Position numbers and translations under genes: made by a program | The notes under the pieces: generated by a model | Told to the model about the DNA's origin: nothing | The model's database searches: none | Seen by the model: only the letters and a program-made list of their open reading frames with translations | Part shown: piece after piece, positions 20,990 to 30,256 of the stretch | How positions within the stretch are numbered: the first letter of the stretch is position 1 | How the letters are laid out: each line of letters begins with the position of its first letter | Origin: Prorocentrum cordatum | Lineage: Eukaryota; Sar; Dinophyceae; Prorocentrales; Prorocentraceae | Assembly (NCBI GenBank): GCA_963575745.1 | Contig: CAUYUJ010011170.1 | Coordinates: 1-64,000, forward strand | DNA length: 64,000 nt | Direction of reading: 5' to 3'

Positions 20990-21242
20990 CTCTTGGAGCA
21001 TCTCACGAAAAGTTCACCGCCCACCAAACCACCCCAATCCAACCCGAAGGCCCCAATTTGCCCTCCATTTCCAGTTGGGGGGGGGTCGGGGAACGTTGAG
21101 AAAACGCACCTGAAGCCCGTACCCCCCCCCCCAACCCGAAATTCGGGTCTTCGGGTTGGGTCGGGGTGGCTTGGTAGGTAGTCAAAAGTGCACGCGCGAA
21201 TCCAACAGATGCGCGGGGAATGGACGTCCGAGCGATGGCGAG
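20990..21242 (+). mobile_element. Dispersed sequence D, copy 1, split by element E
   Basis: Left part GGAGCATCTCACGAAAAGT and right part GCACGCGCGAA through TGGACGTCCGAGCGATGGCG match the order in 27652-27730 and 29946-30028. Element E (21014-21184) lies between the parts. Confidence 0.7.
21014..21184 (+). mobile_element. TIR element E, copy 1, with 5-bp target duplication
   Basis: 171 bp. Left terminus starts TCACCGCCCACCAAACCACC and the right terminus ends GGTGGCTTGGTAGGTAGTCA; arms of about 36 bp pair. AAAGT lies immediately on both sides (21009-21013 and 21185-21189). Interior includes GCCCTCCATTTCCAG and GTCGGGGAACGTTGA. No ORF, so it depends on a transposase from elsewhere. Confidence 0.9.
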
Positions 21243-21389
21243 ACGACAGGGACTGGCGCGGGAGGTCGTGCCCTGCGCCTCGGCGGAGCCGGACCTCCTC
21301 TGAGGTTCAAGAGCACCCGGCAGCTACAGGGATGGATTGGCCGTGCGTTGTCAAATCGCAGCTCCCGCCCTACAGTGCTCGTCATTCCG

Positions 21390-21580
21390 ATGTCACCGAT
21401 TCGATTCGATCCGAAGGGTTCTGGTTCCGATTCGGCTTGGGATTCCGATTTGGATTCCGATGTCCCAGCGGCACTAGCTTGCCCGATTCCCGCCGACTCG
21501 ACTCCTCCCGATCTGGCTGCCGGTTTTCGCCGATCCGATCCATGTCGATCGCCGATCCGACTTATCGATTCGATTCTGGG
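21390..21580. repeat. Degenerate GATTC/GATCC-rich repeats
   Basis: Dense GATTC(G/C)GAT and CCGATTC words, for example GATTCGATTCGATCCGAAGG. Not clearly periodic. Confidence 0.6.
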
Positions 21581-21794
21581 CTCCCCTGCCCTTGCGCCGT
21601 GCATATTCGTTTTTGACGCGTCCCACCGTCACAAGGAATTGTTGTCACCGACGCCACCACCGTTGCTATCACCATCGCTGCCGCCTTGTGTCGGCGTCAT
21701 CCTGACACCGCGCCCGCCCGAGTCACCGACCCGCGCTGAAGTGCCCGCGCGCCAGCGCGGCTTCTGAGACGCGACGGGGAGCTCCCATCCGCAA

Positions 21795-21937
21795 GTCCAG
21801 ACCCCCGACGTCATGATTTTGTTCCACAGCGTGGACCCGCGGAGGTCTCGACCCACTTCCCAGGGCGGGCTCGTCGTCCTGAGTCGTCTTTTGACGGTCC
21901 CGTGGCCTGGTGAGGAACCCCTGAGGCCGAAAATTGC
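21795..21937 (-). mobile_element. Dispersed element A, copy 6 (inverted, truncated)
   Basis: GTCCAGACCCCCGACGTCATG through the core to GAGGCCGAAAATTG, then cut off at a short CAG/CAA run (21936-21957). Confidence 0.7.
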
Positions 21938-22041
21938 AGCAACAGCAACAACAAGACAGCGTCTGTAATGCTTCCTTCTTTACGACGCGCGGAGGACCTG
22001 GGCACTTGCCTCTGCAGGGCCGCCCGGCCGGTAGCGTTCCA

Positions 22042-22447
22042 TCAAGTGTTATACTCACGATGTCTGCCGCCCCTCGGCTCACGCCGGAGCGGCCACGATT
22101 TGTTCCCCATATTTATAAAGATCTCCGGATCGATCCAGGTTAGCCAGGATTTTCTTGGAGGTACTTCGATTCGTCGGTGTTTGCCTTGATCTACCCAGCG
22201 AGATCCCCACCAGTCGACTGGCGACAAGTCGCCAGGCTCGTAGTTGTTGCGTGATATCAAATCCCGATGCAAAACCTCGGTCGGTTTGGGATTTCGCCAC
22301 GGCGATCGCGTCGGCCACACATTGAGGCAAGGGTTTTTCCTTAGACGGTGCTTGCACTGAGGGATTGCTATGCGTTTCACAAGGGGCTGCGGCTGGCTGC
22401 TGATTCCGCCGCCTTGCAGCCGCCTGTCGCCGCACCATTTCGGTCAC
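22042..22447 (-). pseudogene. Possible degenerate coding fragment, weak kinase-like motif
   Basis: Two overlapping minus frames look natural. One (22447 to 22079) is 122 codons long. The other contains PTEVLHRDLISRNN near 22245-22285, resembling the HRD catalytic loop of protein kinases (HRDLxxxN). No glycine loop, DFG motif or other subdomain was found, so a chance match is quite possible. Confidence 0.2.
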
Positions 22448-22570
22448 AACTTTGATTGTGCGAGGCTCGCAACTGGGACTCTGCGCTGGTCTGGCCGGCT
22501 AGTGGCCGCCCATCGCTGCCGCCCGTCGCCGCACCATTTTGGCCACGATTTTGATTGTGCGAGGCTCGCA
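22421..22570. repeat. 51-bp direct repeat, 99 bp apart
   Basis: GTCGCCGCACCATTT(C/T)GG and TTTGATTGTGCGAGGCTCGCA occur at 22421-22471 and again at 22520-22570. Then TTGCATTGCTTTGCG-type repeats follow to 22640. Confidence 0.75.
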
Positions 22571-22951
22571 CTTTGCATTGCTTTGCGTTGCTTTGCATTG
22601 GTTGGAATTGGTCTGCGTTGTTTTGTGATGACCTGAATTGCTTCGTACTGCTTAGCAGCGGATTGCACCACATGCGCAGCAGCACCTAGATTGCACCACG
22701 TTGATTGCGCCACCTCATGTGCACCGCATAGACTGCAAGATATCACTATTAGGTTCCACGCTGGCTAGCGTTGTCAATGAATGGCACGCCCCTTCCCACC
22801 CCGCCTCCGCTCTGCGACGTAGGCGTGGCTCATACTGGATCAGATGGTGGCAGAGAGTTGGCAGAGCATGTCCAACATGGGCAGTCACGTGTTGTTGATT
22901 ACTATGGATGGGGTAATAATCGTTACCCCTTTGGATCTGTGGGGGGGGGCC

Positions 22952-23105
22952 GTGCTGGAGGAGGAGGAGGAGGAGGAGGAAGAAGAGGAGGAGGAAGAAG
23001 AGGAGGAGAGGGGGGAGGAGATCAAGGGGGAAGGGGGAGGAGGAGAGGGAGGAGGAAGAGGAGGAGGACGAGGAGGAGGAGGAGGAGGTGGAGGAGGAGG
23101 AGGAG
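22952..23105. repeat. (GGA)n array
   Basis: GGA triplets with AGAAGA and GGGG interruptions, ending in GGAGGAGCGAGGG. Confidence 0.9.
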
Positions 23106-23984
23106 CGAGGGGGTATGGGCGACCTCCGTCGGAAGATCAATCACCCTCGCCTTGACAAGTACCCCGTCCAGAGTAGAGGCCGATGCGGAACAAGAGGGTC
23201 TCCTGACCCGACAATGGCGCAAAGCTGCCTTCGCAAGGTCGCGCGCAAACCCCTTCGCTTCCGACGTGCGTGCCGCGCTGGCGGCCCATCTAAGCTGCGG
23301 CGTAAGGTCGCCATACCATCTCGCGCAAGACCCGCTTCTGATCGTCACTCAGATTAGGATAGGCAGTTGGCAAGTCGTGTTCAACATGTGCAGTCATGTT
23401 TTTTGGTGTGGGGACGATAACCGCGCAACCACTTACCGTAGACACGCTACTGGCGATGTAGGTTTCGGTATTGTATGTGGGGTTGCTTGGTGGCCATACC
23501 AGTTTTAGGAAAGCGTGGTTCGCGTTTTCCTGTAATTCGCCGTGTCGTTTTTGCTCGATATTCGCGTGCTTGAGTTGGTGGGTCGTACTTTACTGCATTT
23601 TGTTCTGCACGAGTGCGCGCGAGTTTGGCGTCGCAAAAAACAGATTCCCAACATCACCGTTGACCAGCACCCTCATTAACGGAGCCTCGGTTTTCGGGCG
23701 TCTTAGTCGATTCACGGCGGCAGCCTCTGGGTGCGCTCCTGCGACTGCGCTTCGCCGAGACGCGTCCGGGGGTGTGCGGATCGTCCCGAACTGCCGCCCG
23801 ATGCCCGAGTTGTGGATCGAAAACCCACCAGGGGCGGGGGTAGGCTCAGGGAGGGATGCATCGACCCACAATCGCCCAATCATCGCAGACGGGGACCTGA
23901 TAGCCGATCGCCAGCATCGCCATTAGCATGGCCTGGTATGCAGGGAGCGTTGGGCGAAGTCCCTGTTTTGGCGTGGCCTGGGGC
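23106..23984. other. No gene recognised
   Basis: Non-repetitive 0.88 kb. The frames contain no domain I know. Confidence 0.45.
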
Positions 23985-24775
23985 CTCCCGCGTGGTGTCG
24001 AGGGTTTCCCGGGGCCCCGACACCACGCGAACCCTCCGCTTTCGCTTGGTGTCGAGGCCTCCCGCGAGCCCGCGAGGTGTCAGGGTCTCCCACGGCCCCG
24101 GCACCATGCAAACCCTCCGTTTTCGCTTGGTGTCGAGGCCTCCCGCGCAGTGTCGGGGCTTCCCGCATGGTGTCGAGGCTTCTCCGGGCCCTGACACCAC
24201 GCGATCCATCCATTCCAGCGCGGTGTCGGAGCGTCCTGGAGCCCTGACGCCACGCGAACCCACTGCTTCCGCGTGGTGTCGGGCCTCCCGCGTGGTGTCG
24301 GGGTCTCCCGCGTGGTGTCGGGGCCCAGGGAGACGTCGACACCACGCGATCCCTTCATTCTGGCACTGTGTCGGGGCCTCCCGCGTGGTGTCGGGGCCTC
24401 CTAGGGCCCCGACGCCACGCAGACCCTCCACTCCCGCGCGGTGTCGGGGGCTCCCGCGTGGTGTCAGGGCCTCCCTCGTGATGTCGGGGTCTCCCTGGGT
24501 CCCCCCTGGGCCCCGACACCACGCGAAGCCTCCGTTTTCGCGCGGTGTCGGGGCTTCCCGCGAGGTGTGTCAGGGTCTCCCCCAGACCCCCCCGCGCGCC
24601 GTCGGGGCCTCCCGCGCGGCGTCGGGATCCTGGGGCCCCGGCGCCCACCCGAAGCCTCCGTTGCCGGGGCCTCCCGCGTGGTGTTGGGGGTCTCCCGCAT
24701 GGCGCAGGTGTTTCCTGGGGCCTCCCGCGTGGTGTCGGGGTCGCCCGGGGCCCCGACACCACGCGAACCCTCGAA
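23985..24775. repeat. Inverted minisatellite, CGTGGTGTCGGGG / CCCCGACACCACG
   Basis: At least 20 half units, alternating GCCTCCCGCGTGGTGTCGGGG with CCCCGACACCACGCGAACCC. Adjacent opposite halves can pair, so the array is a chain of potential hairpins every 60-110 bp. Long frames on both strands are a consequence. Confidence 0.85.
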
Positions 24776-25110
24776 GCTCCTGAAGCTCCTGAAGCTTTTG
24801 AGGCCCCTGAAGCTCCCGAAGCTCCTGCAGCTTCTGAAGCTCCTGGAGCTCCTGAGGCTCCCGAAGCTCCCGAATCTTCTGAGCCCCCTGAAGCTCCTGA
24901 AGCTTATGAAGCTCCTGAAGCTTCTGACGTTTCTGGAGCTCCTGAAGCTCCAGAGCGTCAGAAACGTCAGACAGAAGCGTCAGAAGCGTCGCGAAGCTCC
25001 TGGGGCTGGGAGCGTCAGGAGCGTCAGGAGCGTCGCGAAGCTCCTGGGGCGTCAGGAGCGTCAGGAGCGTCAGGGACGTCGGAAGCGTCAGAACCGTCGG
25101 ATGGTTGGCG
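24776..25110 (+). repeat. 9-bp minisatellites: GAAGCTCCT then GCGTCAGGA
   Basis: About 20 GAAGCTCCT units (plus frame Glu-Ala-Pro repeats), passing into GCGTCAGGA/GCGTCAGAA units at about 24950. The 9-bp unit keeps one frame open. Confidence 0.85.
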
Positions 25111-25125
25111 GCACCGCCTGCCCCA

Positions 25126-25215
25126 TCAGTCACGTCGACCCCTTAGAGGTCTCGACCCCTTCCCGCGGACGTGTCTTTCGTCCCGGATCGTCTTCTGACG
25201 GTCCCAGGGCTTGGC
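25126..25215 (-). mobile_element. Dispersed element A, copy 7 (inverted, truncated)
   Basis: GAGGTCTCGACCCCTTCCCG, TCTTCTGACGGTCCCAGGGC and TTGGCGAGGA are A-type; the distal third is missing. Its cut end coincides with the target duplication of element P. Confidence 0.65.
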
Positions 25216-25220
25216 GAGGA

Positions 25221-25450
25221 TCGGGGGTCCCCAAACGTGGTGGTGAGAACACCCGGTGGTGAGTCTGGGGCGAATTGGTGTCACCACTGGGATTTGGAAC
25301 TCGGGCGGTGTTTCGAGGATGTCTCGAGCGCGGGTGGTCCCGGGAATCACGAAACCCGGTGGTGACCCTGTGTCCCCAAACCTAGAAATTACGTTTTTGG
25401 GATTTCAGGTCACCACTGGGTGTATCACCACCTGGTTTGGGGGCCACCAA
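25221..25450. mobile_element. TIR element P with 5-bp target duplication
   Basis: 230 bp. The left end TCGGGGGTCCCCAAACGTGG and right end CCACCTGGTTTGGGGGCCAC CAA are inverted repeats of about 34 bp, continuing through GGTGGTGA and ACACCC(G/A)GTGGTGA. GAGGA is present at 25216-25220 and 25451-25455. The interior carries more GGTGGTGA/TCACCACTGG pairs. No ORF and no second copy seen. Confidence 0.8.
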
Positions 25451-25460
25451 GAGGACCCCC

Positions 25461-25852
25461 CCCAGACCACCGAAGTCGTGATTTTGTTCAGGACGTGGAC
25501 TCAGAGCGGTCTGGACCCCTAATCCCTGGGACCGACTGTTCATCCTGAGTCATGTTTGGCAGTAACCCTCCTTCCCTCCCTCCCTCGGCCTCGCCTCTCG
25601 TCCTCGCTTGTCGTGCGTGCCTCTCTCCCTTCGTGCGTCCTTTTCCCTCCCCAACTGCATCGCGCAGAGAGATTGCCGCCGCGCACTTTTCACATCATGG
25701 CGCCATGGCGCCCGCCTGCAGCGCCCCCGCCGGCGTGCACTTCGCAGGTCCGAGTCCGAGTCCGAGTCCGAGGGCGGGTAAGGGCCTCCCGAGATCGAAG
25801 GTGGCGAAGAACCTCCCGCCATGATTTTGTTCGTTGCCCGAGGGGGTCTGGG
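25461..25852 (-). mobile_element. Dispersed element A, copy 8 (inverted, interrupted)
   Basis: CCCAGACCACCGAAGTCGTG to CATCCTGAGTCATGTTTGGC (25461-25563) and then GGGCGGGTAAGGGCCTCCCG to GGGGGTCTGGG (25775-25852). About 210 bp of unrelated sequence sits in the core, including a short CGAGTC hexamer run (25754-25775). Confidence 0.65.
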
Positions 25853-25877
25853 CCCAGAGGCCGAGAACAGTGTTCAG

Positions 25878-26031
25878 TCGGGCACGCCCCTCTACAGGAG
25901 AAAGATTCGCAAATTGTAAGAGAAGAACAGTATGGGGACGATCTTTCTTTATTTTGTGTGGCCATTTGGGGGTATTGTTTGCCTATGTCTGAATTCTCGC
26001 CCACAGTCCGCCTGTAGGGACACGTGCCCGA
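25878..26031 (+). mobile_element. Element C, copy 3
   Basis: TCGGGCACGCCCCTCTACAGG at the left, CCTGTAGGGACACGTGCCCGA at the right; imperfect 21-bp inverted ends as in the copies at 7277 and 11840. 154 bp. Confidence 0.75.
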
Positions 26032-26227
26032 CCGAAAAATATAGTCGGGGCGCTGAAGATAACCCTTTTCGTTGGGGAGGGGCTCGGTGTTCCTTGATTG
26101 TTTCACCGTTTGCCCCGGGTGCTCCTCAGGTTTCCCATGGGAAATCGAAACGTCGCTTCTGGGAAACAGGGGCCTGGCTCCTTGCTTTTAGGGCTCCTTC
26201 GGTCAACGCCCCGACTTCATTACCCCA

Positions 26228-26482
26228 AAACATACCCGGACCCGGAGTCAGCTGGGGTGAAAAGGGCCGCCCGCTAGAGCGTTTTCGGCCTTGCCGCCAC
26301 CTCGTCTGGGTACGGGTCGGTGCCCGAAACAACCATACATACCCGGACCTAGCTGGGGTGGTGGTTGGGTCACCCCGTCTAGGTACGGGTATGTATGGTG
26401 GTTTCGGGAGCCGACCCGGACACAGGGGGGGTGATGCCCCGAGGGCCCCTTGCCACCCCGTCTGGGTAAGGGTACGGGTATC
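26228..26482. repeat. Nested inverted repeats, six alternating arms
   Basis: A motif TACCCGGACCTAGCTGGGGT alternates in orientation at about 26233 (+), 26300 (-), 26335 (+), 26371 (-), 26413 (+) and 26454 (-). The inner pair 26325-26360 / 26371-26406 matches at about 32 of 36 positions and extends outward with lower identity. Potential large cruciform. Confidence 0.75.
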
Positions 26483-26789
26483 TTTCGCGCTCGAGACGAC
26501 TGGAGGGAGCAGCCTTCCGTCGTGCTGTGTTTTTGCTGCCCCGCGCCGCGCGGGGCTCCAGGCCGCCCCGCCTGCCCGCACCGGCAGCCCCTCCGCCCGG
26601 GACCCCGCCCCCGGCCGCGGGCTCTCTCGCGCGGCGAGCCGCGGCGCCGCGCGGCGAGCGGGCGAGAGGCCCAGAGCGGGGACGAGGACGAGCGAACCTC
26701 GAGATCCCGGCGCCGCAATGTTCCTCCTCCCTCCCCTTCCTCCTCCTCCTTCCTTCCTTCCTCCTCCTCCTCCTCCTGTCCATCCCCTG

Positions 26790-26965
26790 GGATCCTGGCG
26801 CCGCAACGTTTACGAGCCGGGCGCTTTCGCTGTCTTTCTTTTGTTCGGGCCCCGGGGGCCCTCACGCATCGATCGGGCTCGGAAGATGGCGCAGCAGGAT
26901 GGGGTCCAGAGCTCCGGGCGTGATGTTATTCGATGTTGCTTTTTTTTTTCGCTACGTCGGATCTC
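26790..26965 (-). mobile_element. Dispersed element B, copy 3 (inverted)
   Basis: GATCCTGGCGCCGCAACGTT, CGGGCCCCGGGGGCCCTCAC, GCATCGATC, GATGTTGC and GCTACGTCGGATCTC in B order. A second fragment of the same end (GAGATCCCGGCGCCGCAATG) lies at 26701, separated from it by a short CCT array, as if the array expanded inside or between copies. Confidence 0.7.
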
Positions 26966-27159
26966 GGGGAACAGCACACACCCATACACATAGGGGGATC
27001 GGAGGGGGGAGGACTGGCTATGGGTATTGATTGGTCCGGGTTGTCAAACCGCGGGGGAGGCTCCCGTTCGAAGGGGGACACCATCTCACAACACGCACCC
27101 ACAGCCCCCTCCGTCCCCCTATGGGTATGGGTTTGCGTGGGTGTTGTTCGCTCGTCAGG

Positions 27160-27240
27160 TAAGTCGTTCCAGAGCGTTCCAGAACGATTTCAGAGCGTCC
27201 TGGGACGCTCCCAGAGCGAGCCGGAACGCTCTGAGAAGGC
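27160..27240 (+). repeat. Dispersed sequence L, partial copy
   Basis: Repeated CAGAGCGTTCC, GAACG and GGAACGCTCTGAGA words as in 13537-13588 and 32930-32980. Confidence 0.6.
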
Positions 27241-27310
27241 CGAGGCGCCTGGTAATTAAACAGCTTCCAGAGCCACCGTGTCTCAGAGAGCCCCGACGTA
27301 TCCTTCTCCT

Positions 27311-27569
27311 CCCTGACTCCAAATCCGCCCTACTTTGGCTTTTTTCCCAACCTAAAATTGCTTCGGAAATCCACTTATAAGAAGCCGAAAAAGTAGGGCG
27401 GAAATTTCTGCACCCAACATAAAATAGGGCGGAAATCCACAGAAGCAGGGCGGAAACAGCAACAGAACAGTAGGGCGGAAATTCGCATCAGCGGGGCCTG
27501 AAACGTAGGGCGGGCATTCCAAGCCCTACTTACGAACTTCCTCACAGTAGGGCGGATCCGGAGTCAGGG
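27311..27569 (+). mobile_element. TIR element K, copy 2, with paralogous empty site
   Basis: 259 bp: CCCTGACTCCAAATCCGCCC to GGGCGGATCCGGAGTCAGGG. The flanks CGACGTATCCTTCTCCT and GGCCCCCTCTGAGCCGAGGT occur again, joined without the element, at 27742-27780. Comparing the two gives exact ends and suggests CT as a 2-bp target duplication. No coding capacity. Confidence 0.9.
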
Positions 27570-27651
27570 CTGGCCCCCTCTGAGCCGAGGTCGTGTCCCT
27601 CTACGCGCAGGACCATCGAGAAGCATCGAGGACCATCGAGGACCATCGAGG

Positions 27652-27730
27652 AGCATCCTTGATCATTTGGCGAAAAAGCCACGCACGAAAAACCACACAA
27701 AAGCACAGGGCATGGACGTCCGAGCGATGG
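27652..27730 (+). mobile_element. Dispersed sequence D, copy 2
   Basis: GAGGAGCATCC, GGCGAAAAAGCCACGCACGA, AGCACAGGGCATGGACGTCC and GAGCGATGG, matching 29946-30028 almost base for base. Confidence 0.75.
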
Positions 27731-27800
27731 ACGGCCACGCCCGACGTATCCTTCTCCTGGCCTCCTCTGAGCCGAGGTCGTGTCCCTCTACGCGCAGGAC

Positions 27801-27976
27801 TCACCACCTACCAGACCACCCCAACCCAACCCGAAGGCCTCAATTTGCCCTCCATTTCCAGTGGGGGGGGGTCGGGGAACGTTGAAAAAACATATGGAAC
27901 CCGTACCCCCCCCAACCCGAAATTCGGGTCAAATTCGGGTCTTCGGGTTGGGTTGGGGTGGTCTGGTAGGTAGTCA
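27801..27976 (+). mobile_element. TIR element E, copy 2, with 5-bp target duplication
   Basis: 176 bp. CTACCAGACCACCCCAACCC (part of 27808-27836) is exactly complementary to 27941-27969: a perfect 29-bp inverted repeat, with further imperfect pairing to TCACCAC/GTAGTCA. AGGAC is at 27796-27800 and 27977-27981. The paralogous flank at 27600-27612 shows the same CGCGCAGGAC without the element. Confidence 0.92.
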
Positions 27977-27984
27977 AGGACATC

Positions 27985-28075
27985 ATGAGCTTCGGCTACT
28001 TCGACGACGTGCGGCGGCTGGCGCAGGCGGGGGCCGCCGCTCTCCCCGGCGGGGCCAGCTCCGGGCGCCCCCCCC
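27985..28075 (+). other. Exon-like fragment, unknown protein
   Basis: The plus frame starts MSFGYFDDVRRLAQAGAAAL, directly after element E, then becomes low complexity before the CCT array at 28136. No family recognised. Confidence 0.3.
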
Positions 28076-28135
28076 CCCCCGGCGCCCAGAGGTGCTCCTG
28101 CGTCGCCCCTGGGGTCTTCTCGAGGGCCGCCCTCC

Positions 28136-28318
28136 CCATCCTCCTCCTCCTCCTCCTCCTCCTCCTCCACCTCCTCCTCCTCCTCCTCCCTCCTCCTCCT
28201 CCTCCTCCTCCTCCTCCTCCTCCTCCTCCTCCTCCTCCGCCTCTCCTCCTCCTCCCTCCCCCCTCCCCTCCTCCTCCTCCTCCTCCTCCTCCTCCTCCTC
28301 CTCCTCCTCCTCCTCCGT
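28136..28318. repeat. (CCT)n array
   Basis: CCT triplets with a few CCA/CCG interruptions. Confidence 0.95.
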
Positions 28319-28504
28319 CCCCACAGCGAGACGAGACGGGGCGCTCCAGCAGAGGCCGTGCCTTCCACCTCTTCCTCAGCGGAAGGGCGGCGGAAGGAAA
28401 GCGAGGCCGCCCCGGCCGGGGCGGAGGCCAGCGGAAGCTCAGCGGAAGGTGGCGGAAACAGAAAATGCGCTCAAGCAGTGGCGAAGCGTCCCGGCTTGCC
28501 TACA

Positions 28505-29130
28505 GGCCCACCAAAGAATGTTCTAAGAACCTCTTGTGGCCTGCACTACATGTTCTTAGAACATGCCTGGCCGACACTGTCTTGTTTTAGCACGTCGGAC
28601 TTACGTTCTAAGAACATTGCTTCGGATGCAACTCCTGCGAGGTCACATTCTGATGTTGCCCTGGTCCGAAATCCGGCTTGATCCAGCTTAATCCCGCTTG
28701 CGTAATCCGGCTTAATCCCGCTTGATCTCGCTGAATCCGGCTTACTGATGCTCAGTCCGAGGGCCACTCCGGCGTAACAGCTCCCAAATGGGGCTTAATC
28801 CTCCTAACCTTTCCGACGAAAACCTCCCAGTAATTAGATGCCTCCTAAAATTGGTCTTGCTCTTAGAACATTCGGGGCTTCTAAGGACACGTCGTGGCCC
28901 AGTAGTTGCGTCCTAACCTTACTTTTGCTCAGGAGCGAAAGAAGGACGTACACGTACATGAATCCACGCTGGTTTCGAGAGTACGCATTGCGCAAATGTT
29001 CGTATAGCGCGGCCGGTCTCGCGGATCGAGGGGCCGTGTTCATGTACATAGCTGGGCGCGTACGCTCTTTGTGGGCTCCCTATTTTGCTCTTAGAACATT
29101 CGGGGCTTCTGAGGACACGTCGTGGCGGCC
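28505..29130. repeat. TGTTCTTAGAACA palindromes and a 45-bp direct repeat
   Basis: TTCTAAGAAC or TTCTTAGAAC occurs near 28519, 28551, 28604, 28862 and 29092. The last two lie inside a 45-bp direct repeat (28853 and 29083) reading GCTCTTAGAACATTCGGGGC and GGACACGTCGTGGC. A 12-bp CCGGCTTAATCC minisatellite lies at 28668-28745. Confidence 0.75.
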
Positions 29131-29192
29131 GGTCCCCGCTCGACCCTTCCTCCGTGGCAACCATGGGCCCCGCGACCCGCAGGTGTCTCGTC

Positions 29193-29478
29193 GTCGTCCT
29201 CCTCCTCCTCCTCCTCCTCCTCCTCCTCCTCCTCCTCCCTCCTCCTCCTCCTCCCTCCTCCCTCCTCCCTCCTCCTCCTCCTCCTCCTCCTCCTCTTCTT
29301 CCTCCTCCTCCTCCTCCTCCTCCTCCTCCTCCTCCTCCCTCCTCCTCCTCCTCCTCCTCCTCCTCCTCCTCCTCCTCTGCCTCCTTCTCCTCCTCTCCTC
29401 CTCCTCCTCTGCCTCCTCCGCCTCCGCCTCCGCCTCCGCCTCCTCCTCCTCCTCCTCCTCCTCCTCCTCCGCTTCCTC
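29193..29478. repeat. (CCT)n array
   Basis: Long CCT array with CTT and GCC variants near its 3' side. Confidence 0.95.
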
Positions 29479-29631
29479 CACGTTCCTGCTCAATGCTTCC
29501 CCAAGGATCGGACGTAGGAGCAGTGCCCCCCCCGAAGAGATGGCCTTAGAGAGAGCGGCGCGCCCTTCTCTGCGCGCATTTTTTGTGCGCGGGAGATCGC
29601 ACGTTTGGCCCCCACGTGCTTCTCGGGAGTT

Positions 29632-29805
29632 CGTGCTCGCGGGATTTCGCGGGATTCCGTTTTTTTGTCACGGTGCCACTTTTTATGTTTTGTTTTGGTG
29701 TGTTTTGTTTTATGTCGTGTGTGTGTGCTTGTTCGCGGGATTTCGCGGGATCTCGTGTCCGCATGTTTGTTCGCGGGATTTGTCGCGGGATTCCGCGGGA
29801 TGTTT
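29632..29805 (+). repeat. Degenerate CGCGGGATTTCGCGGGATTCC repeats
   Basis: GTTCGCGGGATTT and CGCGGGATTCCG words recur six or more times between T-rich spacers. Confidence 0.7.
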
Positions 29806-29945
29806 TTTTTGTTTTCCTCTTTGCTGCTTCGTCGTTTTTTTACGCGGGAGTTCGTGCTTCTTGTCCTCGGCAAGCCCTCGGCGTTTGAGAGTGGCTTGGC
29901 ATCGCTCGGACGTGTGTTATTTTTTGTCCCGTTGGGGATTATTCA

Positions 29946-30028
29946 GGAGCATCCTGGATCTCTTGGCGAAAAGGCCACGCACGAAGCCGGGAAAAATCAC
30001 AGGGCATGGACGTCCGAGCGATGGCGAG
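29946..30028 (+). mobile_element. Dispersed sequence D, copy 3
   Basis: AGGAGCATCCTGGATC, GGCGAAAAGGCCACGCACGA, ATCACAGGGCATGGACGTCC and GAGCGATGGCGAG. It serves as the uninterrupted comparison for the split copy at 20990-21242. Confidence 0.75.
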
Positions 30029-30142
30029 GTGGTGCTCCCGCTGCAGCGTGGGCCGCCTCCTCTCAGAGGGCCAGCGCTTCGCCCCCGCCAGTCGGAGGGG
30101 CGGCCTCGCCCCGGCGCGGGCCTCGCGCTTCCCGTCCTCGAG

Positions 30143-30256
30143 GAGGAGGAGGAGGAGGAGGAGGAGGAGGAGGAGGAGGAGGAGGGAAAGGGAGGAGGAG
30201 GAGGAGGAGGAGGAGAAGGAGGAGCCCCGTCCTCGAAGACGAGGAGGAGGAGGAGC
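30143..30256. repeat. (GGA)n array
   Basis: GGA triplets interrupted by GGGAAAGGG and CCCCGTCCTCGAAGACG. Frames read Arg or Glu runs. Confidence 0.9.

Noticed and set aside
22240-22290. Protein kinase gene
   Set aside because: One HRDL-type match in a short frame; no DFG, APE or glycine loop nearby. Listed only as a weak fragment.
25451-25562. Simple insertion of P into a single element A
   Set aside because: Joining 25126-25220 to 25451 onward does not restore A: the right side starts a new A copy from its end. Two A copies must be involved.
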